From assembly GCA_000827205.1 (NCBI GenBank), contig KN832555.1:3312696-3376695 (forward strand): 64,000 bases of DNA, written 5' to 3'. Position 1 is the first letter of the stretch, and each line of letters begins with the position of its first letter. Origin of the DNA: Plicaturopsis crispa FD-325 SS-3. Lineage: Eukaryota; Basidiomycota; Agaricomycetes; Amylocorticiales; Amylocorticiaceae. Shown here piece by piece: positions 12,720 through 25,305 of this stretch. Below the pieces are notes generated by a model. That model saw only the letters and a list, made by a program, of their open reading frames with translations. It searched no databases and was not told the origin of the DNA. A program made the translations under genes and the position numbers.

Positions 12720-15122
12720 TCAGGCACGCATCCAGCGCTTGCCGTCCGATCCTATCAGCCGCGCAAAGAGCTCGTCGCGCCCGCCAACCCACATGAATTT
12801 CTCCTGGATTTCATCGCCTCTGAGACCGTCGCCCAGCGTTTCAGCCCAGCGGAGGGAAAGACCTTTCAGCATGCCGGTTTTCTTCACGCCGAGCAGTTCG
12901 GGAAACGGAATCGTGACTTTCGCGTGCTGTGCCATGAGCGGCGTGAAGTAAAACGTCGTGGGGGTGATGGTGATAAGACCAGGACCTGAGGTGTGTTGGG
13001 CCGGGAAAGCTGTCAGTGCAGGTAATCATCAGTAATCTGTATGTTATTAAGAATGTAATAGGGAAACGCTCACTATGAGTCTCCACCGATGCGCTAGACG
13101 TTCCAACCGCCAGCACTGGCTGGGGGACAACCGGACTTTGCGGAGGCCATCCGATGTTCAGTGGCCGCTGACCCGTGAACAGTCGTTTGCCATCGTCGGC
13201 CCAGTTCTTCCCAATAGCTGCGCGTTCACCCCATTTCTTCCAGTCGACATTCTTGTCCTTGATTTCCGGCTGCTGCGATGACGCGCTGCTGAAGCTGTCG
13301 GTGCTGAGCATTGCAGAAGGGTTCCCGCTCGGCCCACCGCTTCCCTTCTTGTTTCTTTTCATGGGTTTCGGAGGCACGACGTCGAGACCGAGGGCAACAC
13401 GCTGAGAGATAACCTCCATGGCGTAATCGGCGTCCGTGGGCGCGTCCGCAAAGGCAGGTGGAAATCTTTCAAGATCGTTAGCATAGAGTATTTGTTGGGT
13501 ATGAGACGACAGGCAGGCTTACTTGGCGCGTTCTGATGGTGGGAGGGCGGCAATAACGGGCGTTATGTGCCAGAAAAATATACCTCCGACGGCATAAGCC
13601 AGTTTTGCGATGTATTTCGCCGGAAGAAAGAGAGTGACGAGGAAAAGAAAGAAAATAACCTGCAGAAATGTTCAGCTGATTTGCGAGGTAGGATCGCGAA
13701 TTGTGAAGACTCACAGTACCATACATGCGAGATGAAGCTGGCCGTCTCCAGATAAATATACTAGTGCGACGTAAGTAAGCGATGGTCAATATTGCGAGGA
13801 CGAAGACTCACTTCTTGACACGTTCATGAAGGTCTGTCACTTCACTGATAGCGTGCAATATTTCCCGCTTTATGTCCTTCTCCTCTGTGATATCATTCGG
13901 ATCGTCTAGCACCGTAGTGCTATCCACATCGTCCAAACCCGCGGTGTCACCGTCCGTGTCCTTCCGCTCTCCGTCGTCAGGTATAATACCCTTATCCTTC
14001 GCCTTATTCTTAGCTTTGTTCTTCGCCTTGGTCTTCTTGGGCTTGTTGAAGACGCGGAAGATGCGCCACATCTCACGGACACCGAACGCAGAGGACGCGG
14101 ACAGCCGCGCCTGCATTTTCTCGCCGAAGTCGTTCGCGCGACGTACTTCAGCACGACGCTCGCGTAGTTGTGCCACTGTGGGATAGGGAAGAACCTTCCG
14201 CCGAATGAGGGAGAAGAAGATACGCAGGAACAGTGCCGGTAGCAGGAGGTTTTGATACCACATGATCCAGAATGCCTTTGTGGCGAGCTTGGTAAATAAG
14301 TCGCAGTCAAGAGAGGAAGCGAACTCACTGCACAGTACGCGAGACTCGTTTTTTGGTCTTTCCAAGTGGCTAAATCGACAAGGTGAGAAAAGAACGGGCC
14401 GTATGCAGGCCCAACGGCGAGGTAGAACCTCTGCATCGTCAGGCGAAGTCTACCCAAGGTAAACTGAGCGGGCATCATCGGTTCTGGGGGTAGAATCGGT
14501 ACGACATAATTCTTCATGGAGCCATTTCGTTAAGCTAGGTATTGCAATGCGGTAGACTCCGTAACTCACGAAGGCAATTTTCTCCGAGAGAGTGTGACTG
14601 TCGGGCCACTGGGAGACAGAGGGAGATTCGTGTGGAAAGCCGTCTAGATCCACCCAATCGTCTGGGTCATCGTCCGCTGGGTTCTCGTCTGTAGTATGCG
14701 CGGACCCTGTCCTGGACTTTGTGGGGGATTTTGTCGGACTTCCGGGGCGAGATTTTGTGAGGTCGGTTCCTCCAGGAAGCCGTACCTCAGTAACGTACTG
14801 AGGGTGTTCAGTAAGCTGTACAATCGCTCAAGGAGACCTAAGCGCTCACAGCGGAGAATAAATGGAGGAAGCGGTCAATTTCTTCGTTATCGTAGAGCTC
14901 TCTCAGCTGCTGCTCGGTAAGTTCGTCCTCGACGTCGGCGGCCATGCTTCCGGAGTTCGTACTGGTAGTGGGGCTGTTACCTGTATCTTCATCAGCATCC
15001 GGAGCTTTCCCAACTGACTGCTGCTCAGTAGGCTGCGAGGAACTTGGTGCATCTGCCTGCACTGGCAGCGAGCTCGACGACTCCATGGAAGACCGGTCGC
15101 CCTCAGGCAAAGAAGTGGACAT
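12720..15122 (-). CDS. GRAM-domain membrane protein (GRAMD4-like)
   Basis: Eight exons (14850-15122, 14570-14785, 14329-14511, 13812-14275, 13715-13760, 13523-13659, 13074-13465, 12720-13009) give 666 aa. The N-terminal about 150 residues are Ser/Pro/acid-rich. Hydrophobic segments follow: NLLLPALFLRIFFSLI in exon 4, and a longer one across exons 5-6 (VIFFLFLVTLFLP, then AVGGIFFWHITPVIAALPP). A Lys-rich linker (KKTKAKNKAKNKAKDK) sits between them. The last about 95 residues look like a GRAM fold (GLITITPTTFYFTP... KFMWVGGRDELFARLIG). The order of disordered N-terminus, membrane segments and C-terminal GRAM matches GRAMD4-type proteins, and GRAM folds bind lipids or proteins at membranes. The precise function is unknown. 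Its promoter lies directly beside the hAT-like insertion. Confidence 0.72.
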
Positions 15123-15252
15123 GAGGGGGAAACGTAGGCCACAGGAGCGATAAATATGTCCTGCAGACAAAGTCTAGCGGCAGAATAATTGGGCGAGCAT
15201 CATGGACTCCGCCGCCTCTGCAAGGAACGGTGCGCACGACGTCAGGATCAGG

Positions 15253-15906
15253 AGGACCGATGATAGTCCCAATGGAGGTCACATATTGAAAAAAATAATC
15301 GAATATAATTTGTCCGGACTCTGAACCGCACGTGCCGAAGATTTTGTCCGGACTATGTATCCGACCTCGATGGAAAAATGGCCTTGTCCGGACTACGTAT
15401 CAGACATCTAAAAATCGAATAAATTCGCGAAAAATCCCAGAATATTGTCGTAGGCGGTTTAAGCACATATTAGTGCCCTACTCAGGTCAAGTATGCATTT
15501 GAGTGGTCTACCCCAAAGTGCGGAGAGCTCGGGAGGAAACACAACAAGTATCTACGGATTTATGTGTAGCGGCGAGTAGGACATTAAGAAATAATAAGAA
15601 CAGGGTAAATACGGAGGTACAAAGTACCGATAGGACCCAAATTGGCCAGCTTTTCATACAAAAGTCGATAGACCACGAGCCCAGCCGCCGACCGGTCGTA
15701 TATGGAGGCGGACAATTTCCGTGTAAGGAGGTTGTCCGGACAAATATCAGACCCCTGTGGCGCCAATTTGGCTTGTCCGGACTAAATATCAGACCTGTTG
15801 TCAGATTTTGGCGATTTGTCCGGACAAATATCCAACCTTCGGGGCTCAAAATCAAAAATTTGTCCGGACTCCGTATGTGACCTCCATTGGGACTATCATA
15901 GGTCCT
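15253..15906. mobile_element. Non-autonomous hAT-like DNA transposon (MITE), 654 bp
   Basis: The ends are inverted copies of about 34 bp (15253-15286 and 15873-15906) beginning AGGACC and sharing ATGATAGTCCCAATGGAGG. They differ at one internal base and at the inner end. The element is flanked by a perfect 8-bp direct repeat GGATCAGG (15245-15252 and 15907-15914), the duplication size typical of the hAT superfamily. There is no transposase frame inside. The interior carries repeated TTGTCCGGAC motifs near both ends. Confidence 0.85.
15310..15868. repeat. Subterminal TTGTCCGGAC repeats of the hAT-like element
   Basis: Copies containing the palindrome TCCGGA begin near 15310, 15344, 15384, 15732, 15773, 15815 and 15859. 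Several extend to the form TTGTCCGGAC(A/T)A(A/C)(A/G)TATC(A/C)GAC. Clustered subterminal motifs like these are usual transposase-binding sites in hAT elements; that role is inferred here. Confidence 0.75.
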
Positions 15907-16023
15907 GGATCAGGGCCCGCACATTCAGGGGCTAATTCCTAAACACGGCCACATGACTTTACGCGATTACTTTGTTGAACTCGTCCATCGCCTCTTGTTC
16001 CACAACCACAACGACCGTCGGCG

Positions 16024-19000
16024 ATGGCCATGGCGGAATCTCAGTCTGGCATTCTCGCCTGGGCATCCGCAATACGCTTTACTCTTCAAAATGACCCTTC
16101 AAAGCAGCTTTTCAACGACCAAATTCAGACCCATGGTTTCCTGTTTCTTGACGAGTACCTGGATGGCATCTTGGCCGGGCCAAAGAAAGAGTTCGTGCAA
16201 CAGTTCTCGTCTCTCAGAGTGGTCTACTTATAGCTGCGCACAGTCCTATTATTGAGCTTGTGAAAACGCCAGGTCGTAAGAGGGATGCACCGAAGAGGAC
16301 CCGTGCCGCAACAGCAGCAGCTACGAAAATGAAGAACGTCGTGTCACTGTCTCTTGAAGTAAGATGGTGACAAATACAGTCTGACTGCGTTACTGAACTA
16401 CTCTTTAGGACGATAATGTCGATAAAGAAAACGCGGTGCCGGTTAACAACTTCCACAAGACACTGCTCGCAGCGAAGAGCAAACTGGACGAGGAGCCCCC
16501 CGCACGTCCGCCACTCTCGCATGCGCATAATACGAGAATCGTGGAGCCTGTGGATCAGCCAACGCACTCTCATGACGCTATAACCATTGATGATGATCAA
16601 GACGAGGATGAAGTGTTCTACGAAACTCTTGCTTCGCCTCCCACACAGCCAGAAGTCCAGCCTCCTGTAGATATGCGGCACCTCGTTCCTGGGCGTTCTG
16701 AACCGAACGAGCTGTCAATTATTGCGGAGGACGATGAAGCAGCGGAGCGTAGCCGGTCGTCTGTGCAACTCTCGCGCCCCAAGGCCGCGACCCCACCCCC
16801 GACTATCGTTGAGGCGCCTTCCGTGGAAGGTGTATCCACGCCTGCCCATGATAATCCACCACCCGCGAGTGCAGACGTTTCCATGCATGACCTCGATCCT
16901 CCACCCACCGAGGCTATGGACAAAGTCGAGGCGGCCCAGGTAATCATTGCCACTGCATCGACCTCGACAAACACCTTCCACTCCATTCAGCTTGACTCCC
17001 CCGAACAATCCCGGCCAGTACCCTCGACAAATGTACATGCGCCAATTGATGCATTGCATGACCGTAATCACACTGCTCCTCTGCCAGTGCAAACTCGGCC
17101 TTCGCCCGCTGTCGCTGAGATGTCCGATGCTATGACGGCACCATTACCATCGTTTCCGTCGTCTATGGAGACTATGGATATCGAGGTCCCGCTTCGCAAC
17201 TCACCTTCGCCGCCTAGAGCCCAGACTTTGACGCACAAAAAGAGCATTACACAATTCCCCACTCTCCCCGATCCTTCACCACCTCGGAAATCTATGCGTA
17301 TGCCCCGCGAAGCGTCGACCGGGTTCACTTTGGGCAGCATGCCCTCCAATAGTAATCTCACTGTTACAGCCGGAGCCCCTGCGCTAGGCAAACGCACATC
17401 GTGGCTTCAAAAAGCGCGGGAAGCGAAGGCGATGGAAGGGACGGCAGCAGCCCGCGTAAGCACTCTCGGCGCAGCTAGTGGGCCTAGCTCGACGCTACAT
17501 CCGAGCGCTGCGCCGCCGTCGTCCAAGCGGAAGAGCGGCGAGATGCTTGGCGGGGGAAGTATCCCACATGCGCTCGCTGCATTTGCGGAGGAGGAAGCGG
17601 ACCGGAAGGCCAAATTTGCCAAGGTCAGCGAAGGAGACGTCGGAGCTTCCAAGGATAAGGCGAAGGCGAAGGAGTCCGAGACTGGAGAGAAGCAGCCGCC
17701 TGTCGAACGCGTCGCTTCACCTCCTGCCCCTGCGCCCGCACCCGTCGAATTCCCTGCCATGGATGTGGAAGACAGTACTGTGCCATTGGCGGACGACCAG
17801 GACCGTATGATTGATCGTTTGAAGCGTACTGTCGAGGGTCTTGGTGCGCGGATGGGCAAATCCATTGGTGGTGCAGCTGCGGCCAATGCGCTCGCCGAAG
17901 CGCGTGCCGCCCGCCTTGCAGCCGAGATGCGCGTTGCCGAGCGTAACAAACTTGATGGTCCAGATTTCTCTTCGGAGGTGACGACACAATCGTCCACGGT
18001 TGCTCAGACCATGTCCGTAGACGAAGTTGCGGTCTCTACAGAGAAGCACGTCGCCGCGACGACGACTTCGAAGGTGGCTACCGAGGCCGAACGGAGACTG
18101 AGCGTCTCTGATCTTGTCAGCTCGTTTGAGAACAAGGACAAGGCGGAGGCAGCGGCACCGGCGCCTGCCAAAATATTCAAAGCGCCTCCTCCCGCAGCTC
18201 CTCGTGTTGCCCGACCGCCGTCCACCGCGGTCGCACAAGCCCCAGGTAACGAGAGCACGTCGACGACGCCTCCGAACTCTCCGCCCACCCGGTCGCAGAA
18301 TTTCGTGCTGCCCAGCGGGCCGGTCTTCAACAAGCCCCCGCCTGTGTTCGTCGCGCCCAAACCGAAGCCACCCCCGAAGCCCGAGCCCGCAAGGGAAACG
18401 GCGTTCAGTTTCCCGCCTCCGACGTTCTCGATGCCGCCTGCGATGTCGTTAGGCGTACCTGCGAAGATTCCATCTCCGGGTTCTTCGTCGCAGCAGCGGG
18501 GTGGGGCCCTTTCTGCTCAGTCGACGTTTGCGAGCGTGGCATCGGACGTGATATTCGATCGGGATGACGATGACGATGACGTTCCCGCGTGGGTCCCGAC
18601 AACCCAGGACACGGAGTACTCGATGCAGGCGCAGACCCAGGAGAGGATGAACAACTTCGAGGATGATGACGACAGCTGGCCACTAGAGCAGAAGATCCTT
18701 GGCGCTCCGTCGACGTGGACAGATGGCAAGGATGACAGCATCACCTGGAGCACAGCACCTACTGAGAGCCAGCGTGTGGATCCCTCTCCGGGCGATGGTG
18801 CAGACGGCATGGAAGTGGATGCGGAGGATGACGACGACGACATGCCAGGATCAGAAGCTGACCGGGATATCATGCTGAGCGAGAGCGACCTTGAGAGCTT
18901 GGGCATCGAGGCTGGAAAGTCGACTGTGAGCCTTGTTACTGTGCGCCTATTTTTCCCTTGCCGCGTGCATACATGGTCTGACTTGGCATTCTTAGGCAAA

Positions 19001-20252
19001 TACGGGTGATGGCCCTCGTAGTCAGAGCCAGATGTCGATGGCATCGACCTCGTCTTCTCAGCAGTCGCAAATGGGCCTCTTCGGGCAGGCTACTAAATTT
19101 GTCAGTAGCGTCCTGGGTGGGGGCAAGAAGGTGAAGCCCGAGGTGAAGAGCCTGCAGCGGGCTGCAGTTGCTGCTAAGAAGGTTTGTCTGCCACTAGATA
19201 TTTGCATTACCGTTTTACTAATACTGGATCCTTCGTGTATAGCAACAAGAGGAGAAGGACAAGAAGGCCGCTCGTATGAAGGAGATGGAGAATAGACGTC
19301 AGCTTGCGATACAGCGCAAGGCCGAGGAGGAGAAGGCACGCGCTCTGGAGGAAGAGAAGAAGATCAAGGAGGATGGCGAGCGGCGGAAGCGCGAGCGTGA
19401 AGAGCATACCGACAAGAGGCCTCTCAAGGCCACTATTAAGAAGGTATGTCCGACGTCACTCAAGTTTGCCGCACTGTTGACATTGTTTCTCTCCAGGTCG
19501 ACGACGACAACACCAAGAAACGCAAGCTCGCGGTCGAGGCGGAGAAGCAACCCGAATCGAAGAAACCACCGTCCAAGGAAAAGAAGGAACCTACGGCCTC
19601 TCGTATAGCGAAACCGGCTCCGACCGCCGGCAACTCCACCTTGAAAATGGGGAAGCCCACACCTTCCGCCAAGACACCTCATTCCGCCCTCGTATCCTCT
19701 ACGACTTACAACGCATCTACTGCCACGTCCTCCACTGTCAAGACCATCCCCGGTACATCGGATACGAAGCCTAACAAACCCGGACCTGCAAACCTTCCTC
19801 CTAAGGGCAAAGGAAAGGCCAAGGCGCCGTCGACACAACATCCCGACGACGAAATCTCGCACCCCTCGAATATGGTACAGAGTCAGATGGCCGCACGCGC
19901 TAAGGCCCAGATGGATGCCGCGAAGCAAAGCGAGCCCATCGTACCCAGCGAATCGATCGTGCTACCGGACATCGACTCGGAGTACTCGGACTCGGAGGAC
20001 GAGGATCGACAGAAGACTTTCGACCCACCGAACTGGGCGCAGTCGCCTGAGCTGCGGCAACAGCTGCGGCAGCAGAGTACGGTCAATCCAGACGATATCT
20101 TCGGCGCGATCCGCCCGCTGCGGATGGAGGAGCTTTTCAGGACGCGCCAGAGCCGCTTCAGGGCGCGTACGAGCTCAGCCAATTGGACGGGCAATGATCG
20201 GTTGACGGTGGAGGAGGAGAGGGAGTATGAGAGGCGCATGGGATTTAGGTGA
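16024..20252 (+). CDS. pic1: Inner centromere protein INCENP / Pic1 / Sli15
   Basis: Scaffold of the chromosomal passenger complex that binds and activates Aurora kinase at centromeres and the spindle midzone. Six exons (16024-16190, 16244-16358, 16409-18925, 18996-19181, 19243-19443, 19497-20252) give 1313 aa. The N-terminus (GFLFLDEYLDGILAG, then PIIELVKTPGRKR) is the conserved fungal INCENP head, and its first intron uses a GTTCGT donor. The long middle is Pro/Ser/Ala-rich. A Lys/Glu/Arg-rich helix in exons 4-5 resembles the single-alpha-helix region. The IN-box lies at the end: TFDPPNWAQSPELRQQL, then IFGAIRPLRMEELF and an Arg/Ser stretch. The ATG at 16030 is an alternative start. Confidence 0.9.
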
Positions 20253-21208
20253 ACTCCCGGCGGGCTACATGATATGGACAACTTATGCACGCAAGATCTT
20301 TGCATTCACTCTCTTGTTTTCTTTCTCAAGTGATTCGGTCATCATCATTATCGTCCCGACAACATCATGAATTATTGTAAATTATATATGCCTACAATGA
20401 AATCGCCATTATGCAGTCATAATATATAATGAAGTGGGAACCTCTGGGCCTGAAGATTCTTGGGATTTATTGGGGGACTTCGGCCAGACATTTTTGCATA
20501 TGAATCGCATGCCGTCCTGGAAGATTGCATCAGCAATGCACAGCGATTCGTAGCCCGTGGTCAACTCTCCGTAGTGCTTGCATGTGTCGGTCCATCGTTG
20601 TATGGGAGATGATGAGGTAGCGATTGACAGGCAGAACTTTGGACTCTCGAAGCGACTCCGGGCGTGGTTTTCGAGTGATTCAAACTGGGAAATCGAACAG
20701 CGGTTGTGTACAACAATAGGCTGCGAAGGCTAGAGATTCCTCCGGCATATACAAAGCCCACGCCGTTGTCCTGAAATACGAGACCCTGCCACTAAGCGTT
20801 CCAAGTAGATAAGGTATGCGAATCACCTCGCAATAATTGGCGATGCTATCATCCGTTCGTATTCCCCGAACGCGGTGTTGGAGCTGCGTTACCTATCTTG
20901 AGCTGCACTGACGAAGTGCCACGACACCTCGATCGAATATGGAGCCTCCTAAGAGTCATAAGAGGGGTCTGCACTGGATCCTGGTAGAGATGTTGGAATA
21001 GCAGAATTGAAGCAGATGGTGGCAGGGAAGAAAGGGCCACCAGGGTAAATATTTGCACGCTCGGAGGGGACGCCGACAGCCGAGGGTCAAGAGGGCGCAA
21101 GACCAGCGACCCGTTCTCCAACAATCTGCTGTGAATATATAAAACACCTCCGTTTCTCTTCAAAGTGGCCCACAATCTCTCCTTCTTTCCTACTCTCATC
21201 TCCAAACT
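20253..21208. other. Intergenic, no gene seen
   Basis: About 950 bases between INCENP and dcp2, both plus strand. The left part is A/T-rich, as in a 3' UTR. Frames elsewhere are short and not conserved-looking. A CT-rich run just before 21209 is typical of fungal transcription starts. Confidence 0.5.
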
Positions 21209-23990
21209 ATGCAGGCGTCCTCATCCGCCTCATCGCCAGAACTTTCTTCAGCTTTAACGAGCGACTCCGTGAACCGCTTCTCCTACCAGCAAGCCACTCT
21301 CGATGAAGTCCTTGAGGATCTGTCCAGGTACCTGCTTTTTATGATGATTACCGCCCGCCCGGATCGCTAACGATGGCCCCAGTCGTTTTATCCTTAACCT
21401 CCCCGATGATGAACTCGAATCACTAGAACGGGTGTGCTTTCAGGTCGAACAAGCGTGCGTCGCCTGCCACTCGTATTCGACAGCTCCCACTGACTATCTA
21501 AACACTATAGACACTGGTACTACGAAGACTTCATCCGAGAGCAGAACCCAACGCTCCATTCCTTACCTCTCAAGAAATTTTCCGCCATGTTATTCCAAGC
21601 ATGTCCGCTCCTACACCAATGGAATCACGATCACGAGCAAGCCTTCAATCACTTCATGCAGTACAAGACACGAGTGCCGGTGTGCGGTGCGATCATGCTG
21701 AACGATACGTGGGAGAGGGTACGTCCACCTTGACTATGATTGCATATTTTCACCCCTTTTCAACTGTTACTCCCCTAGGTTGTTCTGGTGAAAGGCTGGA
21801 AAGCGAATTCGGGTTGGGGTTTTCCAAAAGGAAAAATTAACGAGGATGAGCCATCGCATAACTGTGCCATTCGCGAGGTAAGCTACATCATGCTACACAT
21901 CCTCATAGTTTCTTCAATATTTGCCTTACAGGTCCTCGAAGAGACTGGATACAACTTAGCCGGTCAGCTCAATCCCGAACATGTCATCGAGATGTCCATC
22001 AGGGAACAAAAGATCTCCTTGTACATTGTACCCGGCGTTCCGGAGGACTACAAATTCGAAACACGGACGCGAAAAGAGATCAGTGTATGTTCATATCCTG
22101 CGCGCGCTTGGTCAATACCCAATGCTCATATTGCTCGTAGAAAATACAATGGTTCAACCTGAGCGACCTCCCAACGTGGCGACGGAATAAAACGGCCGTA
22201 GGCAAATTCTATCTAATCACCCCGTTCATCGGGTACGTGTCCTTACCTCAATCGATGTGACTCGTTTCCTCAAACCTTCCTCCAGTGCATTACGAGCGTT
22301 TGTCAAGGACCGGAGGCCGCGTCTGAAGAAAGGGCAGAAAATCAAAGCCGCTAAGACCCCGGCTGAGCGACGTATAGCGGAGCGAGAGGAAGCCTCCATA
22401 TTGTCCATACAGTCTTTATCCGACTCGTGGCACGAACATCGTGGCCAGGAGTCAAGCTCACAGTCGTCGTCGGTAGACAACGGTGATCCACAGACGCCGT
22501 CCCCGCAGTACACAAACTCCGTTGCGAATCCCGCCAATGGCCACGTCGCTACTGTCGATGCGGACGACGACGAGCTCAGCAAATCAATGACGTCAGGAGA
22601 CATGGACCCACATGTTGCCCGTCTTTTGAGCTCACTTTCTCGCTCCGCCGCCGCCCCTGCCGATACCAAGGACACTGTCAAACCCGCCCTTACGCCTCTA
22701 TCTGTCGCAGCACCTCCTGCATCCACGACTCCCGTGCCCATCACTGCCTCGTCAGGTGGCTCACCACCTCGACCCGAGTCTGCCAGTCGTCCTGATTGGT
22801 CGGCGCATGCCCCCACAAGGCTCTTAGCTGATACCCCGGAGCCTGCAACCGAACGTTTTGCTTCAGAAAACGCGCCTTTGTCTGAAAGCAGGCAATCGTC
22901 CCCGAGGAACCATCAACCTTTTCAACCTCCACCTGCCCTTCCTCTCCGAAGCTACTCGTCAAGTAATGGGACTGAGAAACGAACATTCGGTGGGCCAGTG
23001 CCACCGCCATATAATTCCCCTCCTTCGGCTACCCTCTCCACCGCATCTACAACGTCGGCGACATCCTCGTCACTGTCTGTTTCGAAACCGCCATCATCAA
23101 GGCGGAGTGCGAGTACCGCAGACATCTCACCGTACCTCTCACGTTCGACCGAGATCCCCACATCGGGTAAGCGCATGAAGCAACTGGCCTTGTTGGAATC
23201 GGTCGCGGACGAGTCGACTAGGATGGCCACTCCGGTTTCCGGTTTTCGTGACCGCGATATTCCTGTTGGTCATATGAATGGCCTGAATGGCTCGCCGATG
23301 CCATTCGCTCGTGGACATCCCCACGTGCCCGGTCCTCCCATGTCAGTCCCTCCCCAGGGCGGCGATCCCAGTGACCTACGAGTGATCTATTCCTCAAACC
23401 AGGATGGGCCCGCAGTCCATGGTCCACCCCCGATGTTCCACGCACGACCCTCGTTCCCTCCTCGTCCGTATAACGACGACCCCTTCCAAGTCCGTCCACA
23501 AACTAGTCACGCATTCCACCCGCACCAGAATGGCGCATCGTATCCGTCACCATTCCCAACTCGGGCAAGCATGAACCAGAGTCAACTACTCGCCATGCTC
23601 ACTGGGCCCTCTGGTGGCCCCGGGTCACACCAGACTTCCGGCATTTTGCAGCAGCCGCCTCTAATGATGCAAAGTGCCTCGTTCCAGCATGGCCCCCCAC
23701 CGCCATTCCAGCACGCATACCCGCCTAATGGCGGGCTGCCGCCTCCGCACCAGCAACATTTATCGTTGCAACAATCGGTGCGAGGTAACTTCGGACATCC
23801 TTCGTCCGTACCCGGGTTGCCGATGCAGCCTCAGATGGTGCACTCGCACTCCGGGAATGTCCCCATGTCCGCCCCGGCGCTGTCCCCGGGATTCAACTTC
23901 CCACCTCCGGCGAGCAACAACAACAACCTGCTGTCCATTCTCAACAGCAAGATGGGCCCGATGCCCAACGGCATGCCCCATCGCGCATAG
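21209..23990 (+). CDS. dcp2: mRNA-decapping enzyme Dcp2
   Basis: Removes the m7G cap of mRNA in P-bodies and starts 5'-3' decay. Seven exons (21209-21327, 21383-21454, 21511-21718, 21779-21877, 21932-22084, 22141-22232, 22286-23990) give 815 aa. The N-terminal regulatory domain has the Dcp1-binding surface (RFILNLPDDELESLERVCFQ, HWYYEDFIRE). The Nudix box follows at about residues 147-172 (GWGFPKGK, then REVLEETGY) with the expected catalytic Glu residues. Box B is KIQWFNLSDLPTWRR onward. The last about 550 residues are low-complexity Pro/Ser/His/Gln, as in other fungal Dcp2 tails that recruit decay factors. Confidence 0.96.
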
Positions 23991-24564
23991 ATTTCCTTGC
24001 TTTGCATTATTCTAACGCATAACCTATTATTTTCTCCCTCGTCATTATCTCGGGCTTTTGTCTGCGTATTATATATCTCTACGCCCTCCACATACGAAAC
24101 CCTCCACGCTCATTGACCGGCATCCAGGATATATCGACCCCCTACTCCTGTTTTTCTATAACTACTTTTCCGTTCCGTCTTCCTTGTCTCATTATATATT
24201 TTCCGCACACCGCCTCCACACCCACCTCCTTGGACCTCGCCTATCCCTCCGTAACGCGCATAAACCCCCCACCGCTCCTTTCGCCTGGTCCGACGTGCTC
24301 ACGGAGCAACTACAGTACCGCCCCATACCTAGTGTCGCTGGCTCTTGTCTCATTTGGTCTTTCGCTTCTCTGTGCATCCCCCCGTATACATACTTATGCT
24401 CGTCGCAGTACTGGTACCGTGTCAGAAAAGTAATTCTCAGCAAATCGGGACTGATATGGCCTGAACAGACTGTCAGATTTTATTCGCCTTATAAGGGGTG
24501 GAAATAGTCGTTTCGGCAATATCTGGACATATCTGTCCTGACGCACCAGATCATACCTTACGAG
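23991..24564. other. Intergenic: dcp2 3' UTR side
   Basis: About 570 bases, C/T-rich up to about 24420, with no convincing gene. The right part grades into the left edge of the transposon. Confidence 0.45.
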
Positions 24565-24837
24565 TCTGATCGGCCATTCTGGTAGTGAGCAGTTGTGATC
24601 AGACAGAGGTCAAAATCTGCGAAAAAAATGATTTTTTTGAATGCATCGCTGGCATCTTCCATTTGACTTTAGTTGTAGTTCAACTTCAGTACTAAGGTTT
24701 CATTCTGTCCTAACGTTTCTAAGGATCCTTTGCTGTCTTGTTCTAAGGCACTTACGAGACATTACTTCAAATCCTTATCGTAGCTACAAAGGGTCACAAC
24801 TACATTTCGCAGGTTCGAAGTAAAAGTGATCAGTCCA

Positions 24838-24925
24838 CACTGGGATTCGAACGCGGGCCTGCCGGAGAGGCTTAGTCAGCATCGTTCAGTGAGTGGTAGC
24901 GCTTAACCGTTGGTCAAACCTGGCA
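24838..24925 (-). repeat. Degenerate tRNA-like sequence, possible SINE head
   Basis: On the minus strand there is an A-box-like TGACCAACGGTTAAGCG and, about 55 bases on, a B-box-like CGTTCGAATCCC. The T stem has mismatches and no matching acceptor stem can be formed. This is therefore a tRNA-derived relic and not a working tRNA. Confidence 0.35.
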
Positions 24926-25305
24926 CACTATACAAAGAAACAGTTAAGAATATATTGCGCGATTTCTGGCACGTCTGATTGCCTCATCTCAAGTACGCGT
25001 CGCAATGATTACATTCACTACTGAACTACGACGCGAACACTGACACAATAGACTATTGCAGGCAAGGACAAGCAAGGACTCGGTCCATAAATTGATGACT
25101 GGGATTTAATTTCCGAAGGAGTGTCCGCCGAGGCATGCATGATTATCAGATCAGATAGAAGAATCATCGACTCGAGAATTGAAAGGGCACGAAGACGATG
25201 GGGAGGCTGCGTGAGGTAAAAAGCACACGGTGAGTATCACGAAGATAGCATTAATGGCAAGGACTAACCGTAATCCAGACGCGATCCGCACGGGCTCCTT
25301 CTCGT

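Noticed and set aside
15310-15868. Regularly repeated TTGTCCGGAC motifs resembling a CRISPR array
   Set aside because: Spacing is irregular, the motif is short and palindromic, and it sits inside a terminal-inverted-repeat element in a eukaryote.
16618-17997. Long minus-strand frames opposite INCENP
   Set aside because: They are composition shadows of the Ala/Pro/Ser-rich coding strand; the plus strand has conserved INCENP ends.
24838-24925. A functional tRNA gene
   Set aside because: The B box is good, but the acceptor and T stems do not pair.
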